A program made the translations under genes and the position numbers. From positions 1-64,000 of the forward strand of contig JAQGJP010000018.1 of assembly GCA_028290545.1 (NCBI GenBank): a stretch of 64,000 nucleotides of DNA, written 5' to 3'. The notes under the pieces are model-generated. The model was not told the origin of the DNA and made no database searches. It worked only from the letters and a program-made list of their open reading frames with translations. Source of the stretch: Rhizobium sp. Its GTDB lineage: Bacteria > Pseudomonadota > Alphaproteobacteria > Rhizobiales > Rhizobiaceae. How positions within the stretch are numbered: the stretch's first letter is position 1; every line of letters begins with the position of its first letter. Shown in pieces: positions 24,648 through 33,898 of this stretch.

Positions 24648-26081
24648 TCAGTTTATCGCTTCGGCAGGCTTGATATTCTGGTTCATGCGGAACAGGTTCT
24701 GCGGATCGTAGCGCCGCTTGATTTCGGCAAGCCGCCGGTAATTGCCCGCATAGGCGGCTTCGACGCGATCGCTTTCATCCGATGGCATGAAGTTGACATA
24801 GGCGGTGCCGGTCGAATGCGGCTTGGCCGCATCGAACAGCTTGCGCGCCCAGTCGATGCAGGGCTTGTCCATGGCGGGTTCGCGCCAGCGCGCATGCACA
24901 TTCATGACGAAATGCGCATTGCGTTGCGGGAAGGCGGTCGCATTGGCTGCCACGCGGCCGGCGGCACCGCCGACATGGCCAACGAAGATCTCGCATTCCG
25001 GTCCCGGCAGGTTGCGCACCGCGTCGAGCAGGATGTCAATCGCCGGGTCGGACAGTTCCATGAAATCATGGCTCTTCCAGTAGTTGCGGGCACCCGGCGT
25101 CAGCAGCGGATCGAATGCCTGCTGCCAGGCCGTGAACGGGCAGGGTGCGACGACGTCGACGATCGGCTTGCCGATGCCGCGTAACGGGGCACAGGCCTGT
25201 TCGGCCCTTGTCATGTCGCCGCAATAGCACATGGCGAGCGCCAGGATCTCCTTGCCGTGCCATTCCTCGGGCAGGAAGGGCAGGGGCGGCGCCTTGCGCA
25301 TCACCACCCAGCAGGTCAGTTCGTCGGGCGCGGCCTCCAGCGCCTTGCGATATTCGGCGAAGACATGCCGCGCATCGGCGAAGGGATGGAAGACGAGCCC
25401 CGCCATGACCTGCGGCCCAAGCGGATTGAGCTTGAACTCGAACGACGTGACGATGCCGAAATTGCCGCCGCCGCCGCGCAGTGCCCAGAACAGGTCGCTG
25501 TTTTCAGTGGGGCTGGCCTTGAGCATCTCGCCATCCGCCGTCACCACGTCGCAGGACATCAGGCAGTCGAGCGTCAGACCGAACTTGCGGGTGATCCAGC
25601 CGAAGCCGCCGCCGAGCGTCAGCCCGGCAATGCCGGTGGTGGAGTTGATGCCGGTGGGGATCACCATGCCGAAGGCGGCGGTTTCCTTGTCGACATCGGC
25701 GAGTGTCGCGCCCGGTCCAACCCATGCCCGCTTCGCCGCGACATCGACGCGCACCGAATTCATCGGCGACAGGTCGATCATCAGGCCTCCGTCGCAGACG
25801 GCATTGCCGGCGATATTGTGCCCGCCGCCGCGCACCGCGACCAGCAGGTTGTTGTCACGGGCAAGCTCCATCGCATGCATGACATCGGCCGCGCCGAAGC
25901 ACTGGACGATGAGCGCAGGCTTGCGGTCGATCATGGCATTCCAGATTGTGCGTGCTTCGTCATAGGCAGGATCGCCGGGTTCGAGCACCCGTCCACGTTC
26001 CTGCATCGCAAGTGCTTCGATAATCGCCCCGCTGACGACCGTCTTGCCCGTCTGAAGATTTGTGAGACCCACGTCGTTCAT
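24648..26081 (-). CDS. FAD-linked oxidoreductase with berberine-bridge (BBE) domain
   Basis: 477 residues, no signal peptide. A PCMH-type FAD domain holds VRGGGHNIAGNAVCDGG (the His/Cys region that in plant relatives covalently binds FAD), GPGATLADVDKETAAFG and GLTLGGGFGWITRKFGLT. It also has the ALRGGGGNFGIVTSFEF segment. The C-terminal BBE motif is YVNFMPSDESDRVEAAYAGNYRRLAEIKRRYDPQNLFRMNQNI. It presumably oxidises an alcohol, sugar or aromatic substrate with O2. It stands alone between dusA and a DUF1236 gene. Substrate cannot be inferred. Confidence 0.9.
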   Translation of the reverse strand: MNDVGLTNLQTGKTVVSGAIIEALAMQERGRVLEPGDPAYDEARTIWNAMIDRKPALIVQCFGAADVMHAMELARDNNLLVAVRGGGHNIAGNAVCDGGLMIDLSPMNSVRVDVAAKRAWVGPGATLADVDKETAAFGMVIPTGINSTTGIAGLTLGGGFGWITRKFGLTLDCLMSCDVVTADGEMLKASPTENSDLFWALRGGGGNFGIVTSFEFKLNPLGPQVMAGLVFHPFADARHVFAEYRKALEAAPDELTCWVVMRKAPPLPFLPEEWHGKEILALAMCYCGDMTRAEQACAPLRGIGKPIVDVVAPCPFTAWQQAFDPLLTPGARNYWKSHDFMELSDPAIDILLDAVRNLPGPECEIFVGHVGGAAGRVAANATAFPQRNAHFVMNVHARWREPAMDKPCIDWARKLFDAAKPHSTGTAYVNFMPSDESDRVEAAYAGNYRRLAEIKRRYDPQNLFRMNQNIKPAEAIN

Positions 26082-26388
26082 GATATGTTCCTCCCATCAT
26101 GACTAAAGTTCCGACGCGCGGCATAGTGCTCCTTTGGCGGGCGAGGCGCAAGCGGCGATCTGGCGCTGCCATTCGGGGTCGGCAGACCCGCTCAGATCCC
26201 CCTGAAATCATCCATGATCCTGTCGCGTGCCAGCTGGGCGCCCGGTCCCCCGGATTTGACGAAGCCGGGCGGAGGATGTCCGCAAACCATGTGGCGGGGT
26301 TTAGCATTCGACAGAAAATCGGGAACTATCATGGCCCGCAGACATTAGCAAAACATCGTGACGTTTCAACCTTGGAAGGAGAGACACG

Positions 26389-26682
26389 ATGAGAACAGCA
26401 ATTTTTGCTGCCAGCCTGCTCGCAATGTCCGCGACGGCCGCCACCCAGGCCTATTCTCAGGACGTGATTGTCGTCCCTGACGGCGTGGACCGCTATGTCA
26501 CCGAACAGCCCTATGACGACACGGTGATCATGGACGACGGGGTTACTGTGGGCGAGCCGCTGAACGAGGGCGTCGTCGTCCGTGAAATTCCCGACAACGG
26601 CGAGTACGGCTATGTGGTGACCAACAAGCGCCGCATCATCGTGGAGCCGAAGACCCGGAAAGTCATCAGGATTTATGATTGA
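26389..26682 (+). CDS. DUF1236 family exported protein
   Basis: 97 residues. Signal peptide with cleavage near YSQ. The mature part is acidic with Val/Tyr repeats (VIVVPDGVDRYV) and ends in the DUF1236-like motif GEYGYVVTNKRRIIVEPKTRKVIRIYD. These small periplasmic or secreted proteins are abundant in Rhizobiales and have no assigned function. GAAGGAGAGA before the start supports the chosen ATG. A strong hairpin follows the stop. Confidence 0.85.
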   Translation: MRTAIFAASLLAMSATAATQAYSQDVIVVPDGVDRYVTEQPYDDTVIMDDGVTVGEPLNEGVVVREIPDNGEYGYVVTNKRRIIVEPKTRKVIRIYD

Positions 26683-26704
26683 ACGAATGGGGGAACCCCA
26701 TGTC

Positions 26705-26730
26705 GCGGCCCCGGAGCAATCCGGGGCCGC
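26705..26730. terminator. Hairpin between convergent genes
   Basis: GCGGCCCCGG-AGCAAT-CCGGGGCCGC is a perfect 10-bp GC stem with a 6-base loop, between the DUF1236 gene (+) and the secreted-protein gene (-) that converge here. No T-run on either side, so termination would need help or the structure may only protect 3' ends. Confidence 0.7.
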
Positions 26731-26799
26731 TGGCGTTTGCAAGCGGAGCGTCCAGCCAATGTCTCGCCCGTTGTCTGGCTTGGCGCCTGGCAGGCGCTC

Positions 26800-27294
26800 C
26801 TACTGCGCGACGGGCTTCAGCGACTTGACGATGTCGGTCATCGCCGCGTCGTTCTTTTCCTGCTCGCCCTTGGTGCCCCAATAGGTGATGACCAGGACCT
26901 TTTCGGCATTGGCCGCAGCCGCGGCAAGGCCGATGGTGACCGGGCCGTCCTTGTCGGTGCCGTCCCAGTTGACATTGGTGAGCACCATGCCGTTGAGCAT
27001 GCCGGCCGTCTGCTTGGCGGTCTTCTGGTCGACCGTGACGCCCTGGCCCGCGAGATACTCGACTGCGTCCTTGACCACCGCATCGGTATCCTTGGCGTCG
27101 GCGACGTCGACGGCGAGGTAGATCGAGTTATCGTCCGAGGTCGCGTCGATGCCGGTCTCGGTTTCCTTCGGGTTCCAGCTGTCGGGAATGGTGATCGTGG
27201 CGACCGGCGCATCGCTCGGAAAATTCATTTCCGCCGCCTGCGCCGATGTCGCCAAAAGCAGTGCGGCAGTCGTCGCCAGTACAAAATTCTTCAT
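26800..27294 (-). CDS. Exported protein of unknown function
   Basis: 164 residues from the ATG at 27294, where a clear signal peptide begins (KNFVLATTAALLLATSAQAAE). A longer opening upstream has no signal-peptide sense. The mature part has alternating strands and helices: ATITIPDSWNPKETETGIDATSDDNSIYLAVDVADA, AVVKDAVEYLAGQGVTVD, LVITYWGTKGEQEKNDAAMTDIVKSLKPV. This layout resembles small periplasmic proteins of the DcrB/PsbP-like fold, but I cannot assign it firmly. GGAGGAAACC precedes the start. It is convergent with the DUF1236 gene. Confidence 0.75.
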   Translation of the reverse strand: MKNFVLATTAALLLATSAQAAEMNFPSDAPVATITIPDSWNPKETETGIDATSDDNSIYLAVDVADAKDTDAVVKDAVEYLAGQGVTVDQKTAKQTAGMLNGMVLTNVNWDGTDKDGPVTIGLAAAAANAEKVLVITYWGTKGEQEKNDAAMTDIVKSLKPVAQ

Positions 27295-27933
27295 GGTTTC
27301 CTCCGTTTGCGGACTGTGTTGCAATCGGAGATTACCCCAGGACAGGGGCCTGCGCGCGGGACATTTGGGATGCACCCAAAAATGGTCAGCCGGGTGCGCG
27401 GCTCGTCGAAAAGACCCCTCCCAACCCTCCCAACCCTCCCCACGAGGGCACGTCCCGTGTCTCAGTTAAATGGTAAAGGTGACACGAAACGTGCCCCGTT
27501 TCGGTGGTTCTTGCCTGCAAATTTTTGGGATCTGCTTCCGCATCGCCACGGTGCCCGACAGGGCAGGGTCCGATGGGCAAATGTGTGCCTCTGAGGCACG
27601 TCCGCAGCCAGTCACGCTTTCTCAAGCGCCTCCGAAGAGGTCCCCGTTTCCTGCAGGCCCCGGACCGGGACTTTGCGTCGTCTCCCCAAACCAGGTACCG
27701 GCCCCACCTCGCCGTCACGCCTAACAGTGTATCCGTGGTGGGACGAGGGGGAATTGTAACGCGGGTGGGGAGGGGGTGGATGATGGGGAGGTGGATGAAA
27801 GGGAGGTGGAGTTTATGCCTCGGAAAGAAGGCAGATTTGCATTTGTCGGACACGCGGATTTTAAAGACGTGCCTGCGCGCTGTTGGGGAGGATGTTTGAT
27901 TGGCCAACCTCTCTTCGCACAGGCGCTGTTAAG
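27295..27933. other. Gene-poor, repeat-rich stretch
   Basis: This 639-bp stretch separates an exported-protein gene from the P-loop ATPase. It has CCCTCCCAACCCTCCC-type GC-rich repeats near 27415-27445, purine-rich GGTGGGGAGGGGGTGG near 27760-27800, and open frames on both strands (for example 27386-27907 minus and 27814-28003 plus). Their composition is Arg/Pro/Gly-rich and unlike a protein. I see no gene here that I can defend. It may be the left border of an acquired segment. Confidence 0.5.
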
Positions 27934-29478
27934 TCAGTTCAAAGGATGTTGGTCCGCGATTTCAATGGACTTTCGGCTCTCAGTGAGATTGAGCCCCCGA
28001 TGAAGTCCGTCGTGCACCTTATATAAATCTGATTCCACAAAACCCTGAGATTTGAAAAAGCACTTAAACTTCCATTGTTGGGACCGCCCCACCCGAAATC
28101 CAATTATGGAGTTGTCATAGAGAAATCTCAAATATCCGTTGACGTCAGAAGCGCTGCAATCGATACTCAATGCTTTAAGACTTTCCGACAAAATTTCCGC
28201 GGACCAAGTTGTCACCCCAATATTCTGTAATGCGGAGAAAAGTTCGTTGATCCTCGGGTATTGTACTCGCCATTCGTCGCGGAGTTCCTCTACCAACCAC
28301 TCAGAGTATGCCGGCTCCGAATTATAAATCGATTGGCACTCGAGTTTTTCCTCGTGTACTGCCTCGTTCTCATAGGGATTATTTACACGGTCAACCATAT
28401 CCCCTTTGATGAGCTGAAATAACTTAATGAAATCACGAGGCCTCAGCATGGTTCTCAACATCATGTAATCAAACGGAGCGCGCTGCTGCCTCATTTGCTC
28501 ACGGTCAAATACATCCTCAATTTTTGACAGTTCTGGCTGCTGCGCACGTCGTGCAAAATAATTAATTCTTTCCAAAATCAAACGAGATAGACCATCTTTC
28601 GACCAAGCTAGCAATTGTCCGCAATCCGATCGAAGTTTATTCTTGTCATTGAGGTCAAGTGTATCAAAAATATCTTCTCGCAAGAACACGACTGGGCGAA
28701 GTGTTCCTATAAACTTCCCGCTTATACTTTCAGCTGCACCTATTAGTCCGGATATTACTCTTTGGCTTGACTCAAAAGACGAGGAATCCCAAGCTTCGTC
28801 AATTCTATCAAAAGTTACAAAAACCCTGGTTGAATTGCCGAGAGCTTCCAACAGCGCGTCTTCAAAAATATCAGTAAGCCGTTCAATAGACCTGTTGAGA
28901 GTGCTCTGAAGTGAACTGTCGTCCTTCACTTCGGTAAATGTTATTTCGCCCCCGTCAGCAGATAAGCCATTCAAATCCCCGCTCTCGATATCAAGGCTGC
29001 CGCCAGGAAGTTTTAATTTACTTAATTGAAGCAATTTTTGACCAATTACTTGACCTAAACTAGGGGTCGGTGAGGTATATATTCTGGAAATTACCTTTTT
29101 TGCAGATTTTAGCTTCGGGTATTCGATTCCTTCCTCGATCAGTTTTTTAATGGCTAGAAGATATATTATGTACTTCCAGGACTGGATATAGGCCAGAGAG
29201 GAGGCTTTACCTTCCGTTGCGAGAAGACTGTGAATGTCCCAGCTGTAGTTCTGTAATGACAGGCTGACAGAAAAGTCTCTTGGCGTAAGATATTTTTTGT
29301 CATTGCCCGAGAGATGCTGAAATACCGCTGTCTTCCCCGCTCCCTTTCTTCCTAGAATAAGGAACTGATGGCGATTACCTATTACTGCCTCTAGCACGCC
29401 ATTTTCGAAAAAATATTCTGAAAGATTCTCGTCTCTCTCTGCTGAAACTTGCCCGAAATCAATCCAGTCCGTAATCAT
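27934..29478 (-). CDS. P-loop ATPase, Sll1717-like, probable acquired gene
   Basis: 514 residues. Walker A ILGRKGAGKT (about 42-51), then a long helical region, and a Walker-B-like VFVTFDRIDEAWD near residue 230 with acidic residues at the expected places. A FLREDIF segment and an arginine-containing MMLRTMLRPRDFIKLFQLI helix typical of KAP/STAND/ORC-like AAA ATPases follow. The C-terminal ~100 residues read as a winged-helix (GVTTWSAEILSESLKAL...VNGYLRFLYDNSIIGFRVG). It resembles the P-loop proteins named after cyanobacterial Sll1717. Base composition is strikingly AT-rich against all neighbours and codon use differs, indicating transfer. AAGGA precedes the start. No partner gene is seen; a defence or conflict role is an inference from family habits only. 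Confidence 0.75.
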   Translation of the reverse strand: MITDWIDFGQVSAERDENLSEYFFENGVLEAVIGNRHQFLILGRKGAGKTAVFQHLSGNDKKYLTPRDFSVSLSLQNYSWDIHSLLATEGKASSLAYIQSWKYIIYLLAIKKLIEEGIEYPKLKSAKKVISRIYTSPTPSLGQVIGQKLLQLSKLKLPGGSLDIESGDLNGLSADGGEITFTEVKDDSSLQSTLNRSIERLTDIFEDALLEALGNSTRVFVTFDRIDEAWDSSSFESSQRVISGLIGAAESISGKFIGTLRPVVFLREDIFDTLDLNDKNKLRSDCGQLLAWSKDGLSRLILERINYFARRAQQPELSKIEDVFDREQMRQQRAPFDYMMLRTMLRPRDFIKLFQLIKGDMVDRVNNPYENEAVHEEKLECQSIYNSEPAYSEWLVEELRDEWRVQYPRINELFSALQNIGVTTWSAEILSESLKALSIDCSASDVNGYLRFLYDNSIIGFRVGRSQQWKFKCFFKSQGFVESDLYKVHDGLHRGLNLTESRKSIEIADQHPLN

Positions 29479-29803
29479 TTTTGTCCTTACTTGTCTCTCG
29501 AAGAAAATTTTTCAGAAACTGGATACTGCCAATTTCTTTCGAATAACGTTCGCTAGCCTCTGTGGCGGATCGGTGGCTTCATTTATGAGAGTTGCAATAC
29601 ACCTTAGCATGAACGTAGTACAACCTGTTAACGCTAAAAACGCTGCCTGATCGATGGTTCCTCCTAAGTCCTAGCGCCCACCTTCGTCTGGAGGATCAGC
29701 TTAAAGCCTTCGTCGTCGCGTCCAACTGCCCTTTGAGGAATGGCGAGAATTGATCTCTGATCTTGGCGGTTGACTTTTGACGGTTCTTCGCCTCCAGCTG
29801 CTT
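29479..29803. other. Intergenic stretch at the right border of the AT-rich segment
   Basis: 325 bp. The left two-thirds remain AT-rich (probable promoter region of the ATPase gene); composition returns to the chromosomal average near 29690. The right end, read on the minus strand, continues the frame of the 29804-30097 gene for 35 codons past its TGA, until 29696. No other feature is recognised. Confidence 0.5.
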
Positions 29804-30097
29804 TCAAGCCAAAATTTCAGCAAACGCACTCTTATGCATCTCAACCGCCTCCTTCACCGTCCCATAGCCGCGTGACCGTTCCGCAGGCGACTGATCGTTG
29901 AACAGGTCGGCGGCATAATGCCGGTGCGTGGCCATTGCCTCGCGGACGTCTTGGAGCGAGGCGCCATGCTGCAGGACGTTGGCCTGCTGGACGTGGTGGA
30001 GGCCGGTTTCGAGATGGCGGAAGACGAGATAGATCGTCGTTTTGTCCGTGCCGCGTTCCCAGATCTCGAGTTTTTCAAACATGTTCGGGTGTCTCAT
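29804..30097 (-). CDS. Hypothetical protein
   Basis: 97 residues, charged, no signal peptide: KLEIWERGTDKTTIYLVFRHLETGLHHVQQANVLQHGASLQDVREAMATHRHYAADLF. I do not recognise the family. The sequence has helix/strand patterning and codon use like a real protein. After its TGA the same frame stays open for 35 more codons with protein-like sequence (KQLEAKNRQKSTAKI...), so the gene may be shortened by a nonsense change. It lies between the AT-rich ATPase segment and a repeat cluster. Confidence 0.5.
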   Translation of the reverse strand: MRHPNMFEKLEIWERGTDKTTIYLVFRHLETGLHHVQQANVLQHGASLQDVREAMATHRHYAADLFNDQSPAERSRGYGTVKEAVEMHKSAFAEILA

Positions 30098-30140
30098 GCG
30101 GACTTAGTTGCATCGTTCACGCCGCAGACGCGGCGTGGCT

Positions 30141-30285
30141 GGATTCCTGTGACGAGCACAGGAATGAGGGGCGGGGGGACGGCACTTGCTGCTCATCGGC
30201 TGTCGAGGTTGCAGCAGGCTCGGGCTTGGTAGGGGTGTTATCCGGAAAAACGAACTCCTCATTCCTGTGCTTGTCACAGGAATCC
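30141..30285. repeat. Inverted-repeat intergenic element, 29-bp arms
   Basis: GGATTCCTGTGACGAGCACAGGAATGAGG (arm at 30141-30169, shown in family form) is matched in inverse orientation at 30257-30285 with only small differences in the loop. Each arm is itself a palindrome, TTCCTGTG-N5-CACAGGAA. Rhizobial and other alphaproteobacterial genomes carry many intergenic copies of GGATTCCTGTG-type elements. It sits between a hypothetical gene and the uvrB 3' end and is followed by a second inverted-repeat element. Confidence 0.75.
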
Positions 30286-30339
30286 AGCCGGCTTGCGTCG
30301 GCAAGCCGTGGAGATGTGCGCTTTGACATGTGGCGCTTA

Positions 30340-30510
30340 CCCCTCACCAACTTCGGCCAAGGGCTCGCGGAGCTCGCCCGGCCTGCGTATCCTCTCCCAC
30401 AAGGGGAGAGGAAAAGTGCGGCACATTCGGCGTCCTGCCTCTCCACTTGCGGGAGAGGATAGCAAGACCGCGAGAGGCGCAGCCGATCGCTGGTCGCGCT
30501 TGGTGAGGGG
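30340..30510. repeat. Inverted-repeat intergenic element, CCCCTCACCAA ends
   Basis: CCCCTCACCAA at 30340-30350 is exactly inverted at 30500-30510. Inside are further palindromes, CCTCTCCCACAAGGGGAGAGG near 30390-30410 and CCTCTCCACTTGCGGGAGAGG near 30438-30460. This nested structure is that of a small mobile palindromic element (MITE-like). It lies directly downstream of uvrB, ending 9 bp from its stop, so it probably forms the 3' end of the uvrB transcript. Confidence 0.7.
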
Positions 30511-30518
30511 TGATCCTC

Positions 30519-33500
30519 TCACGCCCCCGGCTTGCCCGATTTCCCCTTGCCGCGCTTGGCATCCTTCGGGTCCTCATAGCTGCCGACGCCCGCCTTGGCG
30601 CGCAGGATCGGCCTGAAGCCGTCGTTGCCTTTTTCCGGCTGGCTGGCCGGCCCTTCGCTTGGGCTCCGGGCGTTCGTCGCTGCAATCGATTCACTGGATC
30701 GATTGCTCCGCTGCGCGGACCGCTCCTCACCAAGCAAGGGCGAGAAGCGGCCCTTGGTCTTGGCCGTCGCGTCGACCGGCTTTGCCGGCAGCGAGCCGGG
30801 TGCGGCTGGCTTTTCGGTGCGGCGGACGGTCATCTCATCCAGGTTGTTGCGCTTGAACAGGGATTCGCCGCGCGGGGCGGGCTCGGCGATGTCGCGGCCC
30901 ATGTCGTCCAGCGTCGGCTTGCGGAACAGCGGCCGGGCGGTGTCGGTGCCCGGTCCCATGTCGTCTAGCGAGGGTTTTTGGAAGAGAGAGGTCGAGGGTG
31001 GGGTACCCCCCTCTGTCCTGCCGGCGTTCGTCGCTGCAATCGATTCACTGGATCGATTGCTCCGCTGCGCGGACCGCTCCTCACCCCCCTCAAGGGGGGA
31101 GAGTAACTCGTGGCTGTGTCCCGTTCCCTTTGCGCCCTTACCGGCCCTAGGGGCCTTGCCGCTGCTTTCCTGGGCGATGGCTTCCTGGCGGGCCATGGGA
31201 TCGTCCATGCTGGCGAGTTCGACGGCCTTGAGGCGCTTGATCTCGTCGCGCAGGCGGGCGGCGGTTTCGAAATCGAGATTGGCGGCGGCGTCGCGCATCT
31301 GCTTTTCCAGCGCGTTGAGATGGGCGGCCAGATTGCCGCCGACCAGATCGGTGGCACCGCCCTTGACGCCCTTGACGCCGATATCGGCGCGGACATGGTC
31401 CTTCTCGTAGACGCTGTCGAGAATGTCGGAGATGCGCGCCTTGACGCTTTCCGGGGTGATACCGTTGGCGGTGTTCCATTCGGTCTGCTTCTGGCGGCGG
31501 CGGGCGGTCTCGCCCATGGCGCGCTCCATCGAGCCCGTCACCTTGTCGGCATAGAGAATGACCTTGCCATCGACATTTCTGGCTGCACGACCGATCGTCT
31601 GGATCAGCGAGGTCTCGGAACGCAAAAAACCTTCCTTGTCGGCGTCGAGAATGGCCACGAAGCCGCATTCGGGGATATCGAGGCCCTCGCGCAACAGGTT
31701 GATGCCGACCAGCACGTCGAATGCACCCAGGCGAAGATCGCGCAGGATCTCGATGCGCTCAAGAGTGTCGATATCGGAATGCATGTAGCGGACGCGGACG
31801 CCCTGTTCATGCAGATATTCGGTGAGGTCCTCGGCCATGCGCTTGGTCAGCACGGTGACCAGCGTGCGATAGCCCTTGAGCGAGGTTTCCTTGATCTCGC
31901 CGAGCACGTCGTCGACCTGGCTGCGGGCCGGGCGGACCTCGACCGGCGGGTCGATCAGGCCTGTGGGGCGGATGACCTGTTCGGCGAACACGCCACCGGC
32001 CTGTTCCATCTCCCAGCTCGACGGGGTGGCGGAGACGGCGACAGTTTCCGGCCGCATCGCATCCCATTCCTCGAAGCGCAAGGGACGGTTGTCCATGCAG
32101 GAGGGCAGGCGGAAGCCGAATTCGGCCAGCGTCGCCTTGCGGCGGAAGTCGCCGCGATACATGCCGCCGATCTGCGGCACCGTCACATGGCTCTCATCGA
32201 TGAACAGGATGGCGTTGTCGGGGATATATTCGAACAGCGTCGGCGGCGGCTCGCCCGGCTTGCGTCCGGTGAGATAGCGCGAATAATTCTCGATGCCCTG
32301 GCAGGCGCCGGTCGCCTCCATCATTTCGAGATCGTAGCGGGTGCGCTGTTCGAGCCGCTGCGCTTCCAGCAGCCGTCCGGCCTTCTCGAGTTCGGCGAGA
32401 CGGAATTTCAGCTCCTCCTTGATCGACTTGATGGCCGAGTTCAGGGCAGGGCGGGGCGTCACATAGTGGCTGTTGGCATAGATCTTGACCGATTTCAGGT
32501 CGCCGGTCTTCTGGCCGGTCAGCGGATCGAACTCGGTGATCTGCTCGACCTCGTCGCCGAACATGGTGATGCGCCAGGCGGCATCCTCCAAGTGAGCGGG
32601 GAACAGTTCGATCGTGTCGCCACGGACCCGGAAGGAGCCGCGTTGAAAATCCATCTCGCGGCGCTTGTATTGCTGGGCGACGAGGTCGGCCAGCAGTTGA
32701 CGCTGGTCGAGGCGGTCGCCGACCTCGATCTGGAAGGTCATGGCGGTGTAGGTCTCGACCGAGCCGATACCGTAGATGCAGGAGACGGAGGCGACGATGA
32801 TGCAGTCGTCGCGCTCGAGGATGGCGCGGGTGGCGGCATGGCGCATCCGGTCGATCTGCTCGTTGATGGTCGATTCCTTCTCGATGAAGGTATCGGTGCG
32901 CGGCACATAGGCCTCGGGCTGGTAATAATCGTAATAGGAGACGAAGTACTCCACCGCGTTGTCGGGGAAGAAGTTCTTGAACTCGGAATAGAGCTGGGCG
33001 GCGAGCGTCTTGTTGGGCGCGAGGATCACGGCCGGGCGCTGGGTCTCGTTGATCACCTGAGCCATGGTGAAGGTCTTGCCGGACCCGGTGACGCCGAGCA
33101 GAACCTGGCTGCGTTCGCCGGAGTTCAGGCCGCCGGAGAGTTCCCGGATGGCGGTCGGCTGGTCGCCCGCCGGCTGGTAGTCGGTCACCAGCTTGAAGGG
33201 GATGCCGCCTTCGGACTTTGCGGGGCGCTGCGGCCGGTGCGGCGTCCAGATCTGGCCGTCCTTGAACAGCGGATTGCCGGATTCGATCAGCTTCGAAAGG
33301 GCGGCGACCGTGGCCGTCACCGCGCCGGCCGGCGTGCTGTCCAGCGGGTCGTTTTCGGCAAAGCCCGGCGTGGCGCGGGCCGCCTTGTCCCGCTCCTTGC
33401 CCCGGGCCTTGTTGTCGGCGTTCAGCTTCTCGGCGTCCTCCAGCGAAATATCCATGCCGGCGATCGGGTTGAGGCCGGCGGCGGCGCGGGTGCGCGGATC

Positions 33501-33773
33501 GTTGGACGCGCCGATCGAGGTGCCGCGTGCCGACTTGCTGGAATTGGCGGCCACGGTTTCGGTATGCTGGCGGGCGGCGTTCTCGACCTTCTTGCGGTGC
33601 TTGCCGGCCTTGGAGCGGATCTCGCGCATGCTCTCGGCGCGTCCTGCCTGTTCGGCTTCGGCTTCGAGCTGCTTGACCCAGTCCGATACGGAGCCGGAAA
33701 CGGGGGCACCTTCGAAGGGCGCCTGCGGGGCTTCCTCGAAGCCGGAGGGGGAGGTTTTCGGAGATCTTGCCAT
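30519..33773 (-). CDS. uvrB: Excinuclease ABC subunit UvrB, long form with repeat insertions
   Basis: 1084 residues from the ATG at 33773, against ~670 in E. coli. UvrB is the damage-verifying helicase-like subunit of nucleotide excision repair, working with UvrA and UvrC. An N-terminal extension of ~180 charged residues precedes the core: [15 protein letters not shown], Walker A GVTGSGKT (226-233), the beta-hairpin region with [55 protein letters not shown] and QTIGRAARN. The UVR motif for UvrC contact is near 822-852. The last ~230 residues are low-complexity and contain two identical 21-codon insertions (897-917 and 1015-1035), encoded by 63-bp repeats, plus repeats of the type FxKPxLDDMG. 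The core looks functional; the tail is probably disordered. Confidence 0.95.
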   Translation of the reverse strand: MARSPKTSPSGFEEAPQAPFEGAPVSGSVSDWVKQLEAEAEQAGRAESMREIRSKAGKHRKKVENAARQHTETVAANSSKSARGTSIGASNDPRTRAAAGLNPIAGMDISLEDAEKLNADNKARGKERDKAARATPGFAENDPLDSTPAGAVTATVAALSKLIESGNPLFKDGQIWTPHRPQRPAKSEGGIPFKLVTDYQPAGDQPTAIRELSGGLNSGERSQVLLGVTGSGKTFTMAQVINETQRPAVILAPNKTLAAQLYSEFKNFFPDNAVEYFVSYYDYYQPEAYVPRTDTFIEKESTINEQIDRMRHAATRAILERDDCIIVASVSCIYGIGSVETYTAMTFQIEVGDRLDQRQLLADLVAQQYKRREMDFQRGSFRVRGDTIELFPAHLEDAAWRITMFGDEVEQITEFDPLTGQKTGDLKSVKIYANSHYVTPRPALNSAIKSIKEELKFRLAELEKAGRLLEAQRLEQRTRYDLEMMEATGACQGIENYSRYLTGRKPGEPPPTLFEYIPDNAILFIDESHVTVPQIGGMYRGDFRRKATLAEFGFRLPSCMDNRPLRFEEWDAMRPETVAVSATPSSWEMEQAGGVFAEQVIRPTGLIDPPVEVRPARSQVDDVLGEIKETSLKGYRTLVTVLTKRMAEDLTEYLHEQGVRVRYMHSDIDTLERIEILRDLRLGAFDVLVGINLLREGLDIPECGFVAILDADKEGFLRSETSLIQTIGRAARNVDGKVILYADKVTGSMERAMGETARRRQKQTEWNTANGITPESVKARISDILDSVYEKDHVRADIGVKGVKGGATDLVGGNLAAHLNALEKQMRDAAANLDFETAARLRDEIKRLKAVELASMDDPMARQEAIAQESSGKAPRAGKGAKGTGHSHELLSPLEGGEERSAQRSNRSSESIAATNAGRTEGGTPPSTSLFQKPSLDDMGPGTDTARPLFRKPTLDDMGRDIAEPAPRGESLFKRNNLDEMTVRRTEKPAAPGSLPAKPVDATAKTKGRFSPLLGEERSAQRSNRSSESIAATNARSPSEGPASQPEKGNDGFRPILRAKAGVGSYEDPKDAKRGKGKSGKPGA
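30669..30731. repeat. 63-bp repeat inside uvrB, copy A
   Basis: This copy is identical base for base to 31023-31085. It contains AATCGAT-TCACTGG-ATCGATT, a 7-7-7 palindrome, and GC-rich flanks. It lies in frame in uvrB and encodes 21 residues beginning [12 protein letters not shown] on the minus strand. The two copies are 354 bp (118 codons) apart, hence in the same frame and giving the same peptide. Confidence 0.9.
31023..31085. repeat. 63-bp repeat inside uvrB, copy B
   Basis: Second identical copy. Here the flanks also look like intergenic elements: CCCCCCTCAAGGGGGG just after it and GGGGTACCCCCCTCTGTCC just before it, translated as SPLEGG and GRTEGG. So this copy appears to carry a fuller element (roughly 31000-31105) inserted into the coding sequence without breaking the frame. 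Confidence 0.88.
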
Positions 33774-33898
33774 CAGCGATATATGGCAAGGGAATCGAAT
33801 AAAATAAAGGCCGAAAGCGTACAAAAGGGAAACATACCCTGACAGAACTTGACAGCAGTGTTGACGCGGATTGCAATAGGGCAAGCAAGGAAGGGCAT

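Noticed and set aside
27386-27907. 173-codon open frame on the minus strand between the exported protein and the P-loop ATPase
   Set aside because: Arg/Pro/Gly-rich with no fold-like pattern, no ribosome site, and several overlapping frames on the other strand of equal quality; looks like chance openness in GC-rich repeat DNA.
27814-28003. Plus-strand open frame with a fair GGGAGG ribosome site before an ATG
   Set aside because: It overlaps the 3' end of the P-loop ATPase gene, is only 62 codons, and I recognise no family; kept as unproven.
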